Source: Adiantum capillus-veneris
Lineage: Eukaryota; Streptophyta; Polypodiopsida; Polypodiales; Pteridaceae
NCBI GenBank assembly: GCA_014529385.2
Contig: CM043962.1
Coordinates: 85,868,180-85,932,179, forward strand
Direction: 5' to 3'
Length of the DNA: 64,000 nucleotides
Part shown: piece after piece, positions 1 to 9,881 of the stretch
How positions within the stretch are numbered: position 1 is the stretch's first letter
Layout: every line of letters begins with the position of its first letter
Position numbers and translations under genes: made by a program
Notes under the pieces: model-generated
What the model saw: only the letters and a program-made list of their open reading frames with translations
What the model was told of the DNA's origin: nothing
Database searches by the model: none

Positions 1-1155
1 ACTTAGCATCCATTGGTGGATAGTTTCTGAACTTTACTAAGTAACGCCCAGCAACCTTGCCTTTCACTTTCCTTTCTTTGTGTGCCAAAATCTGTTCGGG
101 GACCAAGATCTCGTCAAGTTCCTCGACTTCCGGTTGATCTTCAGCTGGCATATCTTCTGGCACATCACCCACATAGGGTCTGAGAAGACTCACATGAAAC
201 GCATTGTGAATCTTCCAACTGTCAGGCAATTTCAGCCTATAAGCAACATCACTGATTATATCGCACACTTGACAAGGCCCATAGTAACGCATGCTGAGCT
301 TTGGAAACAGTCTTTCCTTGCCCTTCATCTTCTTTAACCTTGCCTTTTCAAAGCATAAAAGCACCCAATCACCAAGTGAATATACCACTTCACGACGGTG
401 ACGATCAACTGCTTTCTTTTGCTTTGCCTGAGTCTTTTCCAAGGCCACTTTGACCTTCTTGTACATTTCATCCATGTCCTGAACATACTTATCTGCTTCA
501 AATATCTTGTCCTTAGTATGCAGTATGGGAGGAACCTTCTTGCCACCACCTACTATCTCAAAAGGTGCCTTGCCAGTTGATGAATGCACTGTATTATTGT
601 ATGCATACTCCACCAATGGCAAATACTGCACCCACTTTCCTTTATGCTCTGACACATAACACTTCAGCAGATCTAGGACAGTAGAATTTGCCTCTTCTGA
701 CTGCCCATCTGTTTGAGGATGAAATGACGAAGAGAATTTGAGCGTTGTGCCCATATTCTCAAACAAGCCTCTCCAGAACAAACTTGTCATGCGTGGATCA
801 CGGTCCCTAACAATCGACTGTGGCATGCCATGATACTTGAAAATATTGCTCATAAACAAGCGTGCCATTTGATCTGGCTTTATCTTCTTCCTGACAGGAA
901 TAAAATGAGCCTGTTTGCTGAATCTACAAATAATGGTCCAAATACCATCGTTTCCTGTCTGCGTTCTCGGAAGATCAAAGATAAAATCCAGAGCAATACT
1001 TTCCCATGGTTTATCTGGAATAGGTAGTGGTTGCAATAATCCTGGTGCCTTTTGCCTGTCAAACTTGACCTTCTGGCAAATTAGGCATTCTCGCACAAAG
1101 GCATCCACATCTCCTCTCAATGTAGGCCAATAAAAGAATGTCTCAAGAGCGCATG
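1..1155 (-). CDS. Integrase plus chromodomain, open to window edge (element A)
   Basis: Translating the minus strand from about 1180 to base 1 gives one frame with no stop, about 390 codons, ending only because the window ends. In order it shows the C-x2-C half of the HHCC zinc site (CLICQKVK), a core with the first acidic position changed (IICRFSK where relatives have VIDRFSK), then DRDPRMTS, a glutamate-containing QSEEANS segment, the conserved FHPQTDGQ, and a C-terminal chromodomain-like segment (KGKVAGRYLVKFRNY). The first two zinc-binding histidines were lost in the deletion that fuses this frame to RNase H. There is no early ATG; in the family this is part of a gag-pol polyprotein. The D-to-C change at the first catalytic Asp would inactivate strand transfer. 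Confidence 0.8.
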
Positions 1156-1344
1156 AATCACAGCCAGTAACTCTTTCTCATAGACCTGCATGGTCATCTC
1201 TGGCCCTTGCAAAATTCTGCTCTCATAGGCTACTACCCTGCCATCTTGCATTAGCACTACACCAATGCTACTACCACAGGCGTCGCATTGGACCACAAAC
1301 GACTTCCTAAGATCTGGCAACACAATGACTGGATCTGAAGTCAT
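1117..1344 (-). pseudogene. RNase H fragment (element A)
   Basis: The residues VVQCDACGSSIGVVLMQDG hold the first catalytic Asp of Ty3/gypsy RNase H, and YEKELLAVIHAL holds the Glu. The domain stops there: after the IHAL segment the DNA runs directly into integrase sequence in another frame, so the TDH-type third acidic motif and the first half of the integrase zinc domain are missing. This is an internal deletion compared with B, D and F. Confidence 0.75.
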
Positions 1345-1410
1345 CTTTTCCTTTAAGAGATTAAAGGCTGAAATCTCTTTCTGTGTCCATCTAAAGGTGA
1401 CTGCCTTCTT

Positions 1411-2018
1411 TTAAAGAGCATGTAAAGGTGAAGCAATCTCAGCGAAATTTCGGATGAACCTTCTGTAATAGGAGCATAGTCCCAAGAAGCTTCGGACATC
1501 ATGCACCGTCTTCAAATCTGGCCATGACTTGATCGCTTCAACTTTTGCAGGATCCATTCTGACACCATCCTTTGAGGCAATGTGTCCGAGAAAGTGAATC
1601 TCTTCCAGAAAAAACTCACTTTTCTTTGCATTGATGAGCAACCTATGACTGCGTAGCTCTTTGAACACAATGGCCAAGTGATGCCTATGCTCCTCTTCAT
1701 TCTTTGAGTAGACTATCATGTCATCAAAGAATGTACCAGCAAACTGCTGGTGTGGACGGAAAATTCTGTCCATCATCCTATTGAACGTAGCAAGAGCATT
1801 TGTGAGACCAAAGGACATCACTAAAAATTCGTAAAGGCCAAACGTCCATCTAAAAGCAATCTTGTGCACATCCTCTGATCTAATGCGGATCTGATGGTAC
1901 CCACCCTTTAGATCTATCCTGCCAAACATAGCTGCTCCTTGTAATTTGTCCATAATATCATCAATTCTAGGTATAGGGAACCTATTCTTGATGGTATTCT
2001 TGTTAAGTGCACGGTAGT
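1411..2018 (-). pseudogene. Reverse transcriptase core (element A)
   Basis: The minus frame contains CIDYRALNK, GRIDLKGGYHQIRI (first catalytic Asp), [15 protein letters not shown] and TFFDDMIVYS (the YxDD box, here F-x-D-D). It continues through NAKKSEFFLEEIHFLGH and the connection segment LGLCSYYRRFI. It stops before RNase H. Upstream, about 35 residues between PPYR and CIDYRALN are missing compared with F, and the frame shifts at the same place, so the element could not make a complete enzyme. Confidence 0.8.
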
Positions 2019-2429
2019 CTATGCACCCCTGTACGGAGGCTTATTTGGTGGGCTACTGCCTGGCACCAAATCTATCGCATGGTCCTCGGGTCTCTCTGGC
2101 GGTAATTGAGATGGTAATGAATCACAAAAACAGTCACTGTACTGTTGTAAAAACATTGACCTTTCTTTATCTAGCACAGATAAATTTGATTCATCACAAT
2201 CTGACACTTCACGTGCAAAAACCAAGTACGCAGAAAGATGCTTTTTCATTACAGAAGTAATAGCAGAAGCTGATACAGTGGGAATAGACTCCACTTTAAG
2301 CTTTACATCCAGAATGTGAGTCTTTCCCCTGCTCTGTACAGTGATCTTTTTGTTGTAGGCATCCATGATTCCCTGTACACGAAACAACCAAGGAATACCT
2401 AACAACACATCACATCCGTCCAGTGGCAT
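2019..2429 (-). pseudogene. Protease-RT linker (element A)
   Basis: This minus frame starts with MPLDGCDVLLGIPWL, the segment that follows the aspartic protease in this family (MPLEGCDVLLGIPWY in relatives). It runs to GSSPPNKPPYRGA, where the RT normally begins. It ends at the RT deletion and frameshift near 2020. One stop near 2435 separates it from the gag-protease frame. Confidence 0.7.
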
Positions 2430-2438
2430 GATGTAAAA

Positions 2439-3410
2439 TTATTCAGCATCTACATAGGACAGGATATGTAGGCACAATTTTCTAATGATGGGTGTCACAG
2501 CCTCTGTATGGCCTGGACATGCCAAACCTGCCTCTGCTGTATACCCCATCTCTTCAGGTCTGATTCCCAACTTTGAAGCCAATTCTAGGGAAATGAAGTT
2601 GGCTTTGGCACCTGGACCAAAGAAGATTAGCACTGTTTGATCCTTGAGCTTTCCCCACGCTATGCAAAGCTCACTTGCATCTGAATTTGGCTTGTCGTCC
2701 ACCATATCTGGCACTAGACCAGCCATGGGCTTCTTTCCTTTCTTGTCTTCCTTGTCATCAGAATCAGCTGGCCTTTTCTTTGTAGGACAATTGTAAGCAA
2801 TGTGGCCAGGCTGCTCACAAATAAAGCATTTGTTCTCTGTTCTCAGGACTTTCTTTTGCTCTTCTGACTTGCGAGGAAAACGTCTTTTCCATTTCTTCGC
2901 TGGTCCCTTTTCTGATTCAACCGTAGCCTTATCTTTCCTTGTGTTGGCTGACTCCTGAGTCCCTTTAGGAGCCTCATTGGGAATGTGCTTCTTGGCTGAA
3001 TTTTTCTTGCCTGATCCTGACTTGACGCCAGTGTTAAATTCACAATCTTCTCCCTTGAGCAAAACATTGCCAATGTTTGCTTCCTCTATGAGCTGCGTCA
3101 AAGTAGTGACTTTTGTCTTCGTACAGTACTTTCTCAAGCCTTTAGGTAGGCCACAACAGTATTTTTCAATCTGTTTTGTCAATGGCACAAACCTATAGGA
3201 CGTTACTGGAAGTAGAGCTTTCCAAAACTTCCGATTGTAATCATCCAGATTCTTGCAAGTAGCAGCATTAAGCTGGTGCCATTCTGTCATGACATCTGCT
3301 TCAAAGTCATCAGATAACCATGCTGCTGCAAAAATCTGCTTGAAGTAAATCCATGTGGACGGAGCTTGCCCTTGATTGAAGCAATAAAGTTGTCCACCAT
3401 TGTCTCGCAT
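2439..3410 (-). CDS. Gag C-terminus, zinc knuckle and protease (element A)
   Basis: The 323-codon minus frame begins in the capsid (WIYFKQIFAAAWL...), then gives the retrotransposon-gag helix region ending YCCGLPKGLRKYC and a basic linker. It has a CCHC knuckle CFICEQPGHIAYNC and a protease-like segment with LIFFGPGAKANFISLELA. In relatives B and E the same position reads FFDGGAKANF or FLDGGAKANF, so A has lost the catalytic Asp (D to G). The first ~30 codons overlap the upstream gag frame, which marks a frameshift around 3400. Confidence 0.8.
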   Translation of the reverse strand: MRDNGGQLYCFNQGQAPSTWIYFKQIFAAAWLSDDFEADVMTEWHQLNAATCKNLDDYNRKFWKALLPVTSYRFVPLTKQIEKYCCGLPKGLRKYCTKTKVTTLTQLIEEANIGNVLLKGEDCEFNTGVKSGSGKKNSAKKHIPNEAPKGTQESANTRKDKATVESEKGPAKKWKRRFPRKSEEQKKVLRTENKCFICEQPGHIAYNCPTKKRPADSDDKEDKKGKKPMAGLVPDMVDDKPNSDASELCIAWGKLKDQTVLIFFGPGAKANFISLELASKLGIRPEEMGYTAEAGLACPGHTEAVTPIIRKLCLHILSYVDAE

Positions 3411-4440
3411 TCCCTGTCAAGAAAGTGGCTGCCTTGCGGACCTTTGAAGCCTCTGTAAAGTTTCCCCCTGCATACGCCTTGTCAAACTGCTGGAGGAATG
3501 AAAGTGCCTTCTTCCTGTCATCAAACCCTATAAAAGTCGTGAATGACACACCTTTGCCACCTTCTTTGTACGAAGTTGGCCTCTCCAGCGGCGTTAAATT
3601 GTCATATGGAAGTGACTGGAACATGGGAACACTATTAGGGTTCATCTGTGTTCCTTGGCCGCTATTAAGTTGACCTGGAAACGCCATATTTGGCTGCTGA
3701 TTTGTAATTCCAGCCATACCAAAATTTGCTTGTGGCATCCCAAATTGGCCTTGAGTGCTCTGAAACCCTGGTAGCATGCCCGTGACACCATACATGGGGT
3801 TAGGCATCATCGTTTGAGCACCCCCGAACACTGTTCCTGGCGTGTAAAACTGATTTCAAGGTGCATGACCAGCCATGCTCTGGAATACCGATCGACCTCC
3901 AAAATAGCCAGGGTGTACTGAAGGTGGTGGGAAGACCTGTTGCATAGCCTGTAGGTTGCTTCCCTGCCCATTAGAACCAGCTATAGGCTGCTGAAAAGTG
4001 GCGGGTTGAACTGGTACAGCTTGAAAGACTGGCATCTCAGCCACCTGTTCTTGCACCTTAGGCACACGTTGTGGAGACTGCATGTTCTCCGTCAAGTGTA
4101 CAGGTGTTTCCATTGACTGTGCAATATGAATCACCTGTGCTCGAGCCTTAATAGGCTTTTGAATATGATCCGGTGACCCAACTTGCTGAGACGGAACAGG
4201 AGGTTGTAGAAAGGCTAAAAACCTCGGGTTCTGCATTACTTGTGTGAACATAGCCACAGCAGTCGTCAACTGGGTCCTGAATATATCGTAATCTGTCTGT
4301 GGTGGTCTTGAGGACTCACCCACTTCATGTGTCTGTTGACCTTGTGAAGAGGAAACCTCTTCAGTCACATCATCTGGTCTGTCAGCCATAATTGCAATTC
4401 CCTGTGTATCCCCTGTGTCTGCAAGCCCAAAACTGACCAA
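3310..4440 (-). pseudogene. Gag N-terminus, Met/Gln/Pro-rich (element A)
   Basis: Two minus frames in register are separated by one stop near 3854: 4440-3856 and 3831-3310. The likely start is MADRPDDVTEEVSS near 4390, after the untranslated leader. The middle is low-complexity, rich in Gln, Met, Gly and Pro. The capsid begins at YKEGGKGVSFTTFIGF and contains FLQQFDKAYAGG and GNARQWWTTLLLQS, the conserved plant gag motif. It breaks by frameshift at ~3400. Confidence 0.75.
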
Positions 4441-4468
4441 GGCTCACTTCTATGGGAAAAAGTGATTT

Positions 4469-4487
4469 AATCCCGTCAATGGAACCA
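4469..4487 (-). promoter_or_regulatory. Candidate primer-binding site of element A
   Basis: On the minus strand the LTR ends GGCCGGTTTCA and is followed at once by TGGTTCCATTGACG. A TGG directly after the LTR fits a tRNA 3' CCA end, as expected for a primer-binding site. It is not the initiator-Met site seen in B, C, D and F, and I could not assign the tRNA. Confidence 0.4.
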
Positions 4488-5952
4488 TGAAACCGGCCTG
4501 TTCAATCCAAAAAGGGCGGTAGACTTTACTTCAAACCTTGATTTAGCTTTCACCCATAATTAGTCGTCTATTTTACCTGTACTTTCAAGACACAACAAAG
4601 GGGAGAGGGATACAGGCTACTAGATTGCACCTGTATGAGTAGACCGACACCAGATTGGCCCCTAACTTAGGCGCCCCTTTCGGTATTTCTTTATTGTTCA
4701 AAAGAGGGAATAAATGTTGTGGATCCCTACAAGCTGCCCCGCACAAACTTGGCTGAATTTCAACTGTTCCGGCCTGATTTCGGCAGCATAACTGTACTAG
4801 GACCCTTCACAGTCAGTATTCCCACGCATTGACTGAGTTTCCCGACGCATACGGGCACTTTGCAAAACCTGGCGAGAATCTGCAGCACGCTGAATTCTCT
4901 GTTTTCAGCCCCGAAAATGCGCCAGATCACCTGTACAGCGGTCCCCTTGCGTCCCCGAACCTCCTGGGGGTATTAGGGTCCGTTTAGGGCGAAAACCCTA
5001 AACCTGCAAAAATACACAACAGGCTGTAATTCACTGTTTCGGGCTCCGTTTCGCGTGCCGGTCGAATCCGTAGCAAGCCCTCGAGCTTCCGCACCTGTAG
5101 GGCTACTTGCCCTTTGAATCGGACGAGATTTCGAGCGTGAAACCTCTCCGAATCACCTGTACCTGCGGGGGATTAGCCGCTAGCTAATCCAGTACCTGTG
5201 CAAGAGGCTCTTGCCTCGGCAATCGCGCATGAACCCACACAACTGTACATTGGTCAAATGAAGAGCCCACTAGTGGGGCATAACATACTGCCAAAGGGGA
5301 GAGAGAGGGCAGTGCGTAGCGTGCAAGGCATTACTCCTGGCACCGCACTGTACATAGGAGGGAAAGCAAGCACTCCATAGCTCTTAACCTGTGACAAATT
5401 CTGAAAATCAGCCTCCTCTCTCATTTTAGGCGCCCCCTCTCTGGCCAGGAGTAGCAGAATGCTCACAGAGTGCCACATGGCACATTTTCCGACTTTGGGC
5501 ATTCCCGGCTAAAAATATCTCAACTGGTGCGTCAATTGACTTTGCAGCAGAACAAGAAAATGTTCCCTTTGTCATTCCGGAGGTAATGACGTCAACACAT
5601 TTTCAGGTCCCAAAATAGTAGTTCCCTAAATTTTAGGAGATGCTGCCATTGTATCTTTCTAGGTCATCCGACCCTCTTTGTACACTGTGGCCACATCCAG
5701 AACTGAAATGTAGCCTCTGTAGCAAAGGATTCCACTTTGGCTAGTCAATGACCCCACTTGGCTAACCATAGTCCTTGTCCAACTTTAGTGCTCTCTTGCC
5801 CTCATGCCTGGACTCCCTCTGGACAGTTCCACACTAGCTATGCAATGCAGGGCAGTTAGATTTCCCGAGGGGTGTTTCCAAAAAGTGAAAGTAAATAGAT
5901 AATAAGAAAGAAATCAACAAAAAGGATAGATAGTAGTCACACGCTGGTCACA
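4488..5952 (-). repeat. 5' LTR of element A (1465 bp)
   Basis: The minus strand begins TGTGACCAGC and ends GGCCGGTTTCA. It is colinear over its whole length with the plus-strand solo LTR at 11192-12667 and, more distantly, with the G LTR at 14316-15607, which fixes both ends. It contains a CCCTAAACGG-type segment and the shared LTR module at 4653-4694 (complement of GAAAGGGGCGCC). Confidence 0.85.
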
Positions 5953-6322
5953 AATGCCCGATTAACTAATCCTTATCGCAATCATGTCTATAGAGATTTA
6001 TGAGACCGAAATGTTGCAATCATTTCGTCTTTCAGTTCTTGCACTCAAACAAGTCAAGTACAAATCAATCAGTATCATTTTCATTTTCGGGAATTCCAGT
6101 TCATAAAGTCATACAGCATAATACTATCAGCCCAACAGCATCCCTGAAACCCAAAGGGACATCACTGACTCAATATCAAAAATCGGGATAATCCGTTGAC
6201 AAAGGGTTAGAGCGACTCCCCTCTTGTGCAAGCCCGCTGCACTAGATTTACCCATGCTGAAATGGGGGTACTATCGAAGTAGACTATGCTAAACCGAATG
6301 GTTCAAGGTAAAGTTCCAAAAT
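5953..6322 (-). other. 3' untranslated tail of element B
   Basis: About 370 bp after the chromodomain. It matches in reverse complement the 3' tail of element E around 24330-24700, including the segment with TTGAGTGCAAGAACTGAAAG and CTCTATAGACATGAT. No gene is seen. The tail breaks off at the A insertion. Confidence 0.6.
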
Positions 6323-6660
6323 CTAAGGAGTATCTGCTAGGTCCTCCTCCTCCATTAACTTCGCATCCAATGCAAGATAGTTCTTGAATTTAACCAAGAA
6401 CCGCCTAATCACTTTACCTTTAATCTTTCTATCTTTATGTACCAATATCTGTTCTAAAACGAGTATCTCCTCGCTTTCCTCCACTTCAGGTTGCTCATCT
6501 GGCTCTCCATCATCGGGCACATCGCCTTTAAAAGGCTTCAAGAGACTCAATCCTTCAAGTATCGGGTAGCTTCAGTTTAAAGGAGACATCATTTATCTTT
6601 CCTTTTATCTGGAAAGGTCCATAGTATCTGATGCTAAGCTTTGGAAAAAGCCGCTCCTTT
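6323..6660 (-). pseudogene. Integrase C-terminus and chromodomain (element B)
   Basis: In B the minus frame gives a linker rich in Glu (EQPEVEESEEILVLEQILVH) followed by KGKVIRRFLVKFKNYLALDA, a chromodomain-like fold of the kind that guides chromovirus integration. The preceding segment ([19 protein letters not shown] in relatives) is present but out of register, with a stop or frameshift around 6550-6690. The WMEEEDLADTP end common to E and F reads LMEEEDLADTP here, losing the aromatic residue. Confidence 0.7.
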
Positions 6661-6687
6661 CCCTTTTTCTTTCATAGGCATGCCTTC

Positions 6688-7311
6688 TCAAAACGTAAGA
6701 GCACCCATATCGTCTTCCTTTGATTTCAAATCGCGACGGTGTCGATCTACTGCCTTCTTATGTCTTTCCTGAGATTTTGTTAAAGCCTCCCGGACCTTGG
6801 CAAAAGCAGTGTCCAAGTCCCTCGTGTAATGGTCCGCTTCAAAAATCTTATCTTTCGTGCTAAGGAAGGGTGGAACCTTCGTAGCACCTTCAATAATCTC
6901 AAATGGCGACTTCCCTGTCGAAGAGTGGATCGTGTTATTGTAGGCAAATTCCACCAAGGGCAAAAAAAATTCCCATTGAGTCTTCTGATCAGAAATGCAA
7001 GACTTCAATAAATCTAGTACGATTGAATTTGCAATCTCAGATTGCCCATTTGTCTGTGGGTGGAAAGATGACGAGAACTGTAACCGTGTGCCAATGTTCT
7101 CCCAAATAGCCTTCCAAAACAAACTCGTGAATCGGGGATCTCTATCAGAGACTATTGTCTCAGGAATGCCATGTAATCTCAAAATTTGTGAAATGAACAG
7201 TCTCGCTAAATGATCTGGCTTAACTGTTTTCTTCACTGGAAGGAAGTGAGCTTGCTTGCTAAATCTGTCGATGACAGTCCAAATGCCATCATGCCCACTC
7301 TGTGTCTTCAA
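6688..7311 (-). CDS. Integrase catalytic core (element B)
   Basis: A 207-codon minus frame with a complete DDE core. It has GIWTVIDRFSKQAHF (first Asp), SDRDPRFTSLFWK (second Asp), FHPQTNGQSEIANS (with Glu), and the C-terminal YNNTIHSSTGKSPFEI region. It continues through KIFEADHYTRDLDTAFAKV to [13 protein letters not shown], where the frame is lost. It is the best-preserved integrase core in the window. It sits between the zinc domain (7372-7566) and the chromodomain. Confidence 0.85.
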   Translation of the reverse strand: MKTQSGHDGIWTVIDRFSKQAHFLPVKKTVKPDHLARLFISQILRLHGIPETIVSDRDPRFTSLFWKAIWENIGTRLQFSSSFHPQTNGQSEIANSIVLDLLKSCISDQKTQWEFFLPLVEFAYNNTIHSSTGKSPFEIIEGATKVPPFLSTKDKIFEADHYTRDLDTAFAKVREALTKSQERHKKAVDRHRRDLKSKEDDMGALTF

Positions 7312-7314
7312 GTG

Positions 7315-7758
7315 ATCAAAAATGAAATCCGTAGCAATACTTTCCCAGGGGCGGGTGGGAATGGGTAAAGGCTATAACAATCCCTGTGCTTTATGCCTGT
7401 CAAACTTGACCTTCTGACATACCAAGCAATTGCATACAAAGTCGTCCACATCCTTCTTGAGTCTCGGCCAAAAGAAGGAACGCTCCACACCTTTCAAGGT
7501 GGTGTCAATGCCACGGTGACCCGTAAAAGGTGGACAGCGGCATTCAGTTAGAACCTTTTCCCTCAACGGCTATGTAACGCACAACATCGTTTTCTTCATC
7601 AAGTAGCCATCCCGTATGGAATATCGCACTACTACCTTCCCATTTTGTAATCGATTGAATACATCAAAAAAATATGGATCTGTGGCGTACTCATCGACCA
7701 TGTCCTTGAAGCTTCTATGGTGAATCGCGGAAATAGCCAAGACCGCCTTCCGAGACAA
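7315..7758 (-). pseudogene. Integrase HHCC zinc domain and RNase H exit (element B)
   Basis: The minus frames carry LTECRCPPFTGHRGIDTTLKG (His pair) and FVCNCLVCQKVKFDRHKAQG (C-x2-C), the gypsy HHCC site. Upstream is ISAIHHRSFKDMVDEYATD. A stop near 7568 splits the stretch in two and another break near 7373 separates it from the core. Confidence 0.75.
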
Positions 7759-8204
7759 AGCATCTGCCTCTATCCCTGTACATGGACAATCTGGAAGTGA
7801 AACTGTGACAAGATATTAGCCCACCGCACCTGCTTTTCGGAAAGCTGCTTCTGTGACAAGAAGTAGTGTAAAGTTAAACTCTGATGATGAGTGAAGACCG
7901 TAAAATCGGCTCCGAGTAGGTAATGTCGCCACTGAGTATCAATTCTGGCCTTGAAAACAATCAGCTCTCATAGGCAATGGCATGGCCTTCTTGCATTAAG
8001 ACCGCACCCAAACTATGACCACAAGCATCATAATATACTTCGAATGACTTTTGCAAATCCGGCAAAGTCAATACTGGTCCCGTAGTCAATTTCTCTTTCA
8101 AAGTCTGAAAGGCAATCACCTATGGGTCCCCACAAGAAAAGGACTCTTTTCTGTGTCAGAATGTGCAAAGGGGAAGCAACCTCTGCAAACTTTCTAATGA
8201 ACCA
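7759..8204 (-). pseudogene. Degraded RNase H region (element B)
   Basis: By alignment with F and E the stretch still holds pieces of the YCDACG and EGHAIAYES motifs and the LRYFLSQK-type segment. Stops and indels leave no long frame. It connects the RT fragment at 8205 with the zinc domain, so it is the expected RNase H position. Confidence 0.55.
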
Positions 8205-8880
8205 CTAGTAGTAAGAACATAAGCCCAAGAAGTTTCTAACTTCATGAACATTCTTAAAATCTGGCCAATCACGTATAGTGTCAATCTTGGCCGGGTCTAT
8301 TTGTACTCTTGCTGCTAAGACGATGTGTCCCAAAAAGTGTATCTCCGGCAAGAAAAATTCACTCTTCTTGGCATTGATAACTAACTTGTGATCTCGCAAT
8401 GCCTGAAAGACCTACAGCAGATGTTGTCTATGTTCTACCTCATCCTTGGAGAAGACTATAATGTCATCATAGAAAGTGCCAAGAAAAGATTTGTACTCTC
8501 TGAAAATCCTATCCATCATTCGGTTGAAAGTCGCTGGAGCATTGGTAAGGCCAAAAGGCATCACCAAAAATTCGTATAAACCGAAGCTCGTTGTCCGAAA
8601 AGCTGTCTTGTAGACATCTCCCGGCACGATTCGGATCGGATGATATCCGCTTTTCAAATCAATCCTGCTAAAACAAGAGGATCCCTAGAGTCGGTCAAGA
8701 ATATCATCGATCCTCGGAATCGGAAATCTGTTCTTGATAGTGATTTTATTGAGAGCTATAATCAATGCACATTCTTCAAGATCCGTCTTTCTTTAAAACC
8801 AACACCGGAGAGCAGTAGGGTGAAGTACTCGGCTGGATAAGACCCTTTTCCAAAAGGTCTTTCACTTGGTTCATAATCTC
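8205..8880 (-). pseudogene. Reverse transcriptase (element B)
   Basis: Two minus frames in different phases. 8657-8412 has [24 protein letters not shown] and [11 protein letters not shown], an intact YxDD box. 8399-8205 has INAKKSEFFLPEIHFLGH and LGLCSYY. The amino part, from the LLVLKKDGS segment to the IDLKSGYH segment, is out of phase between 8657 and 8880. RT here would need at least two frame corrections, so it is not functional. Confidence 0.75.
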
Positions 8881-8892
8881 TTTATTCTGGGC

Positions 8893-9843
8893 TCAGATCC
8901 CACGATAAGGTGGCCGGTTCAGTGGTGTGCTTCCAGGAATCAGATCAATAGTATGATCCTCAAGACGAGATGGTGGCAACTCGCCTGGCAAGCCCTCAGA
9001 AAAGCAATCGGCACGAGTGTGGAGAAAATCTTGGCGTTCTGTATCAAGTTCAAACATATTCGTTCTGTGTTCATCATTTAACTCTTTCAAGTAGATCAAG
9101 TAAACAAACAGACTAGATTTCATTAATTTGGAAACGACCGAAGACGATACAATAGGGACCGACCTGCCCTTTAGTTTTACATCAAGTACAATTATTCGGC
9201 CCTTTTCATTAGTCAAAGTCGCTTTCTCCGCCAGATAATCGATCACGGCATTTTTCTTATGGAACCAAGGGACTCCAAGGAGAACGTTACAACTTTCCAA
9301 GGGCATTATGTAAAAGTCCTCGTGCCCCAAATACCCCTGACAATGCAACCGAAGTTTGCCAATGACAGGTGTAATGGCTATGTCCCATCCGAGTGTCGCT
9401 AGAACTGCCTTTGCTGGTGGTCCCATCCGATCGGGTGTAATCACGAGCCGCGCCGCCAATTCAGGTGAAATGAAGTTGGCCTTGGCTCCTCCATCAAAGA
9501 AAATCAAGGCTTCTTGATCTTTCGCTTTGCCCCAAGCTCGGCAAAGTTTTGTACTTTCATTAATCGTGCTTGAGTCAATACCCATGCAATATGGAACCAA
9601 TCCTGCTTTCATCTTGCCTTTTCTGCCACATTCCTCAGCTGCTCTCGAACTCTCTGGCCTGTCTTCATGTTGTTCTTGTTGTGCCTTTTTGAGGCACTTC
9701 ACGGAGACGTCCCTTTGTTCCTCGCATCCAAAACACTTCCCTTCTTTGATGTAATTGGCCCTCTCTCGAAGAGTGAGTCGGGATTGTGTATCCTTGTCTT
9801 TCTTTTCTTGGGAACTCTTTCTCTTTCTACTTTCTACTTTCAT
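8893..9843 (-). CDS. Gag C-terminus and aspartic protease (element B)
   Basis: A 316-codon minus frame. It starts in the basic gag tail and passes a damaged zinc knuckle (CFGCEEQRDVSVKC, where relatives read CFGCREHGHISVKC, so the His is lost). It reaches the protease with ALIFFDGGAKANFISPELAARL, where the catalytic Asp is kept. It ends with DHTIDLIPGSTPLNRPPYRG just before RT. Confidence 0.8.
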   Translation of the reverse strand: MKVESRKRKSSQEKKDKDTQSRLTLRERANYIKEGKCFGCEEQRDVSVKCLKKAQQEQHEDRPESSRAAEECGRKGKMKAGLVPYCMGIDSSTINESTKLCRAWGKAKDQEALIFFDGGAKANFISPELAARLVITPDRMGPPAKAVLATLGWDIAITPVIGKLRLHCQGYLGHEDFYIMPLESCNVLLGVPWFHKKNAVIDYLAEKATLTNEKGRIIVLDVKLKGRSVPIVSSSVVSKLMKSSLFVYLIYLKELNDEHRTNMFELDTERQDFLHTRADCFSEGLPGELPPSRLEDHTIDLIPGSTPLNRPPYRGI

Positions 9844-9881
9844 TGTTAGAAGTCTATTGGGTTCTCTAAGTCAAGATCTCA

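Larger units (their letters stand above)
1..5952 (-). mobile_element. Element A: Ty3/gypsy chromovirus, cut by window edge
   Basis: Reading on the minus strand, the order is LTR (5952-4488), gag, zinc knuckle, protease, RT, RNase H, integrase, chromodomain, which is the Ty3/gypsy order. The 3' LTR would lie upstream of base 1. A is inserted in the 3' untranslated part of element B: the sequence beyond 5952 matches B-type 3' tails such as that near 24600-24690. Pol carries internal deletions: the RT amino end near 2020 and the RNase H carboxyl end joined to integrase near 1155. The element is therefore defective, although the integrase itself is open. Confidence 0.9.
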
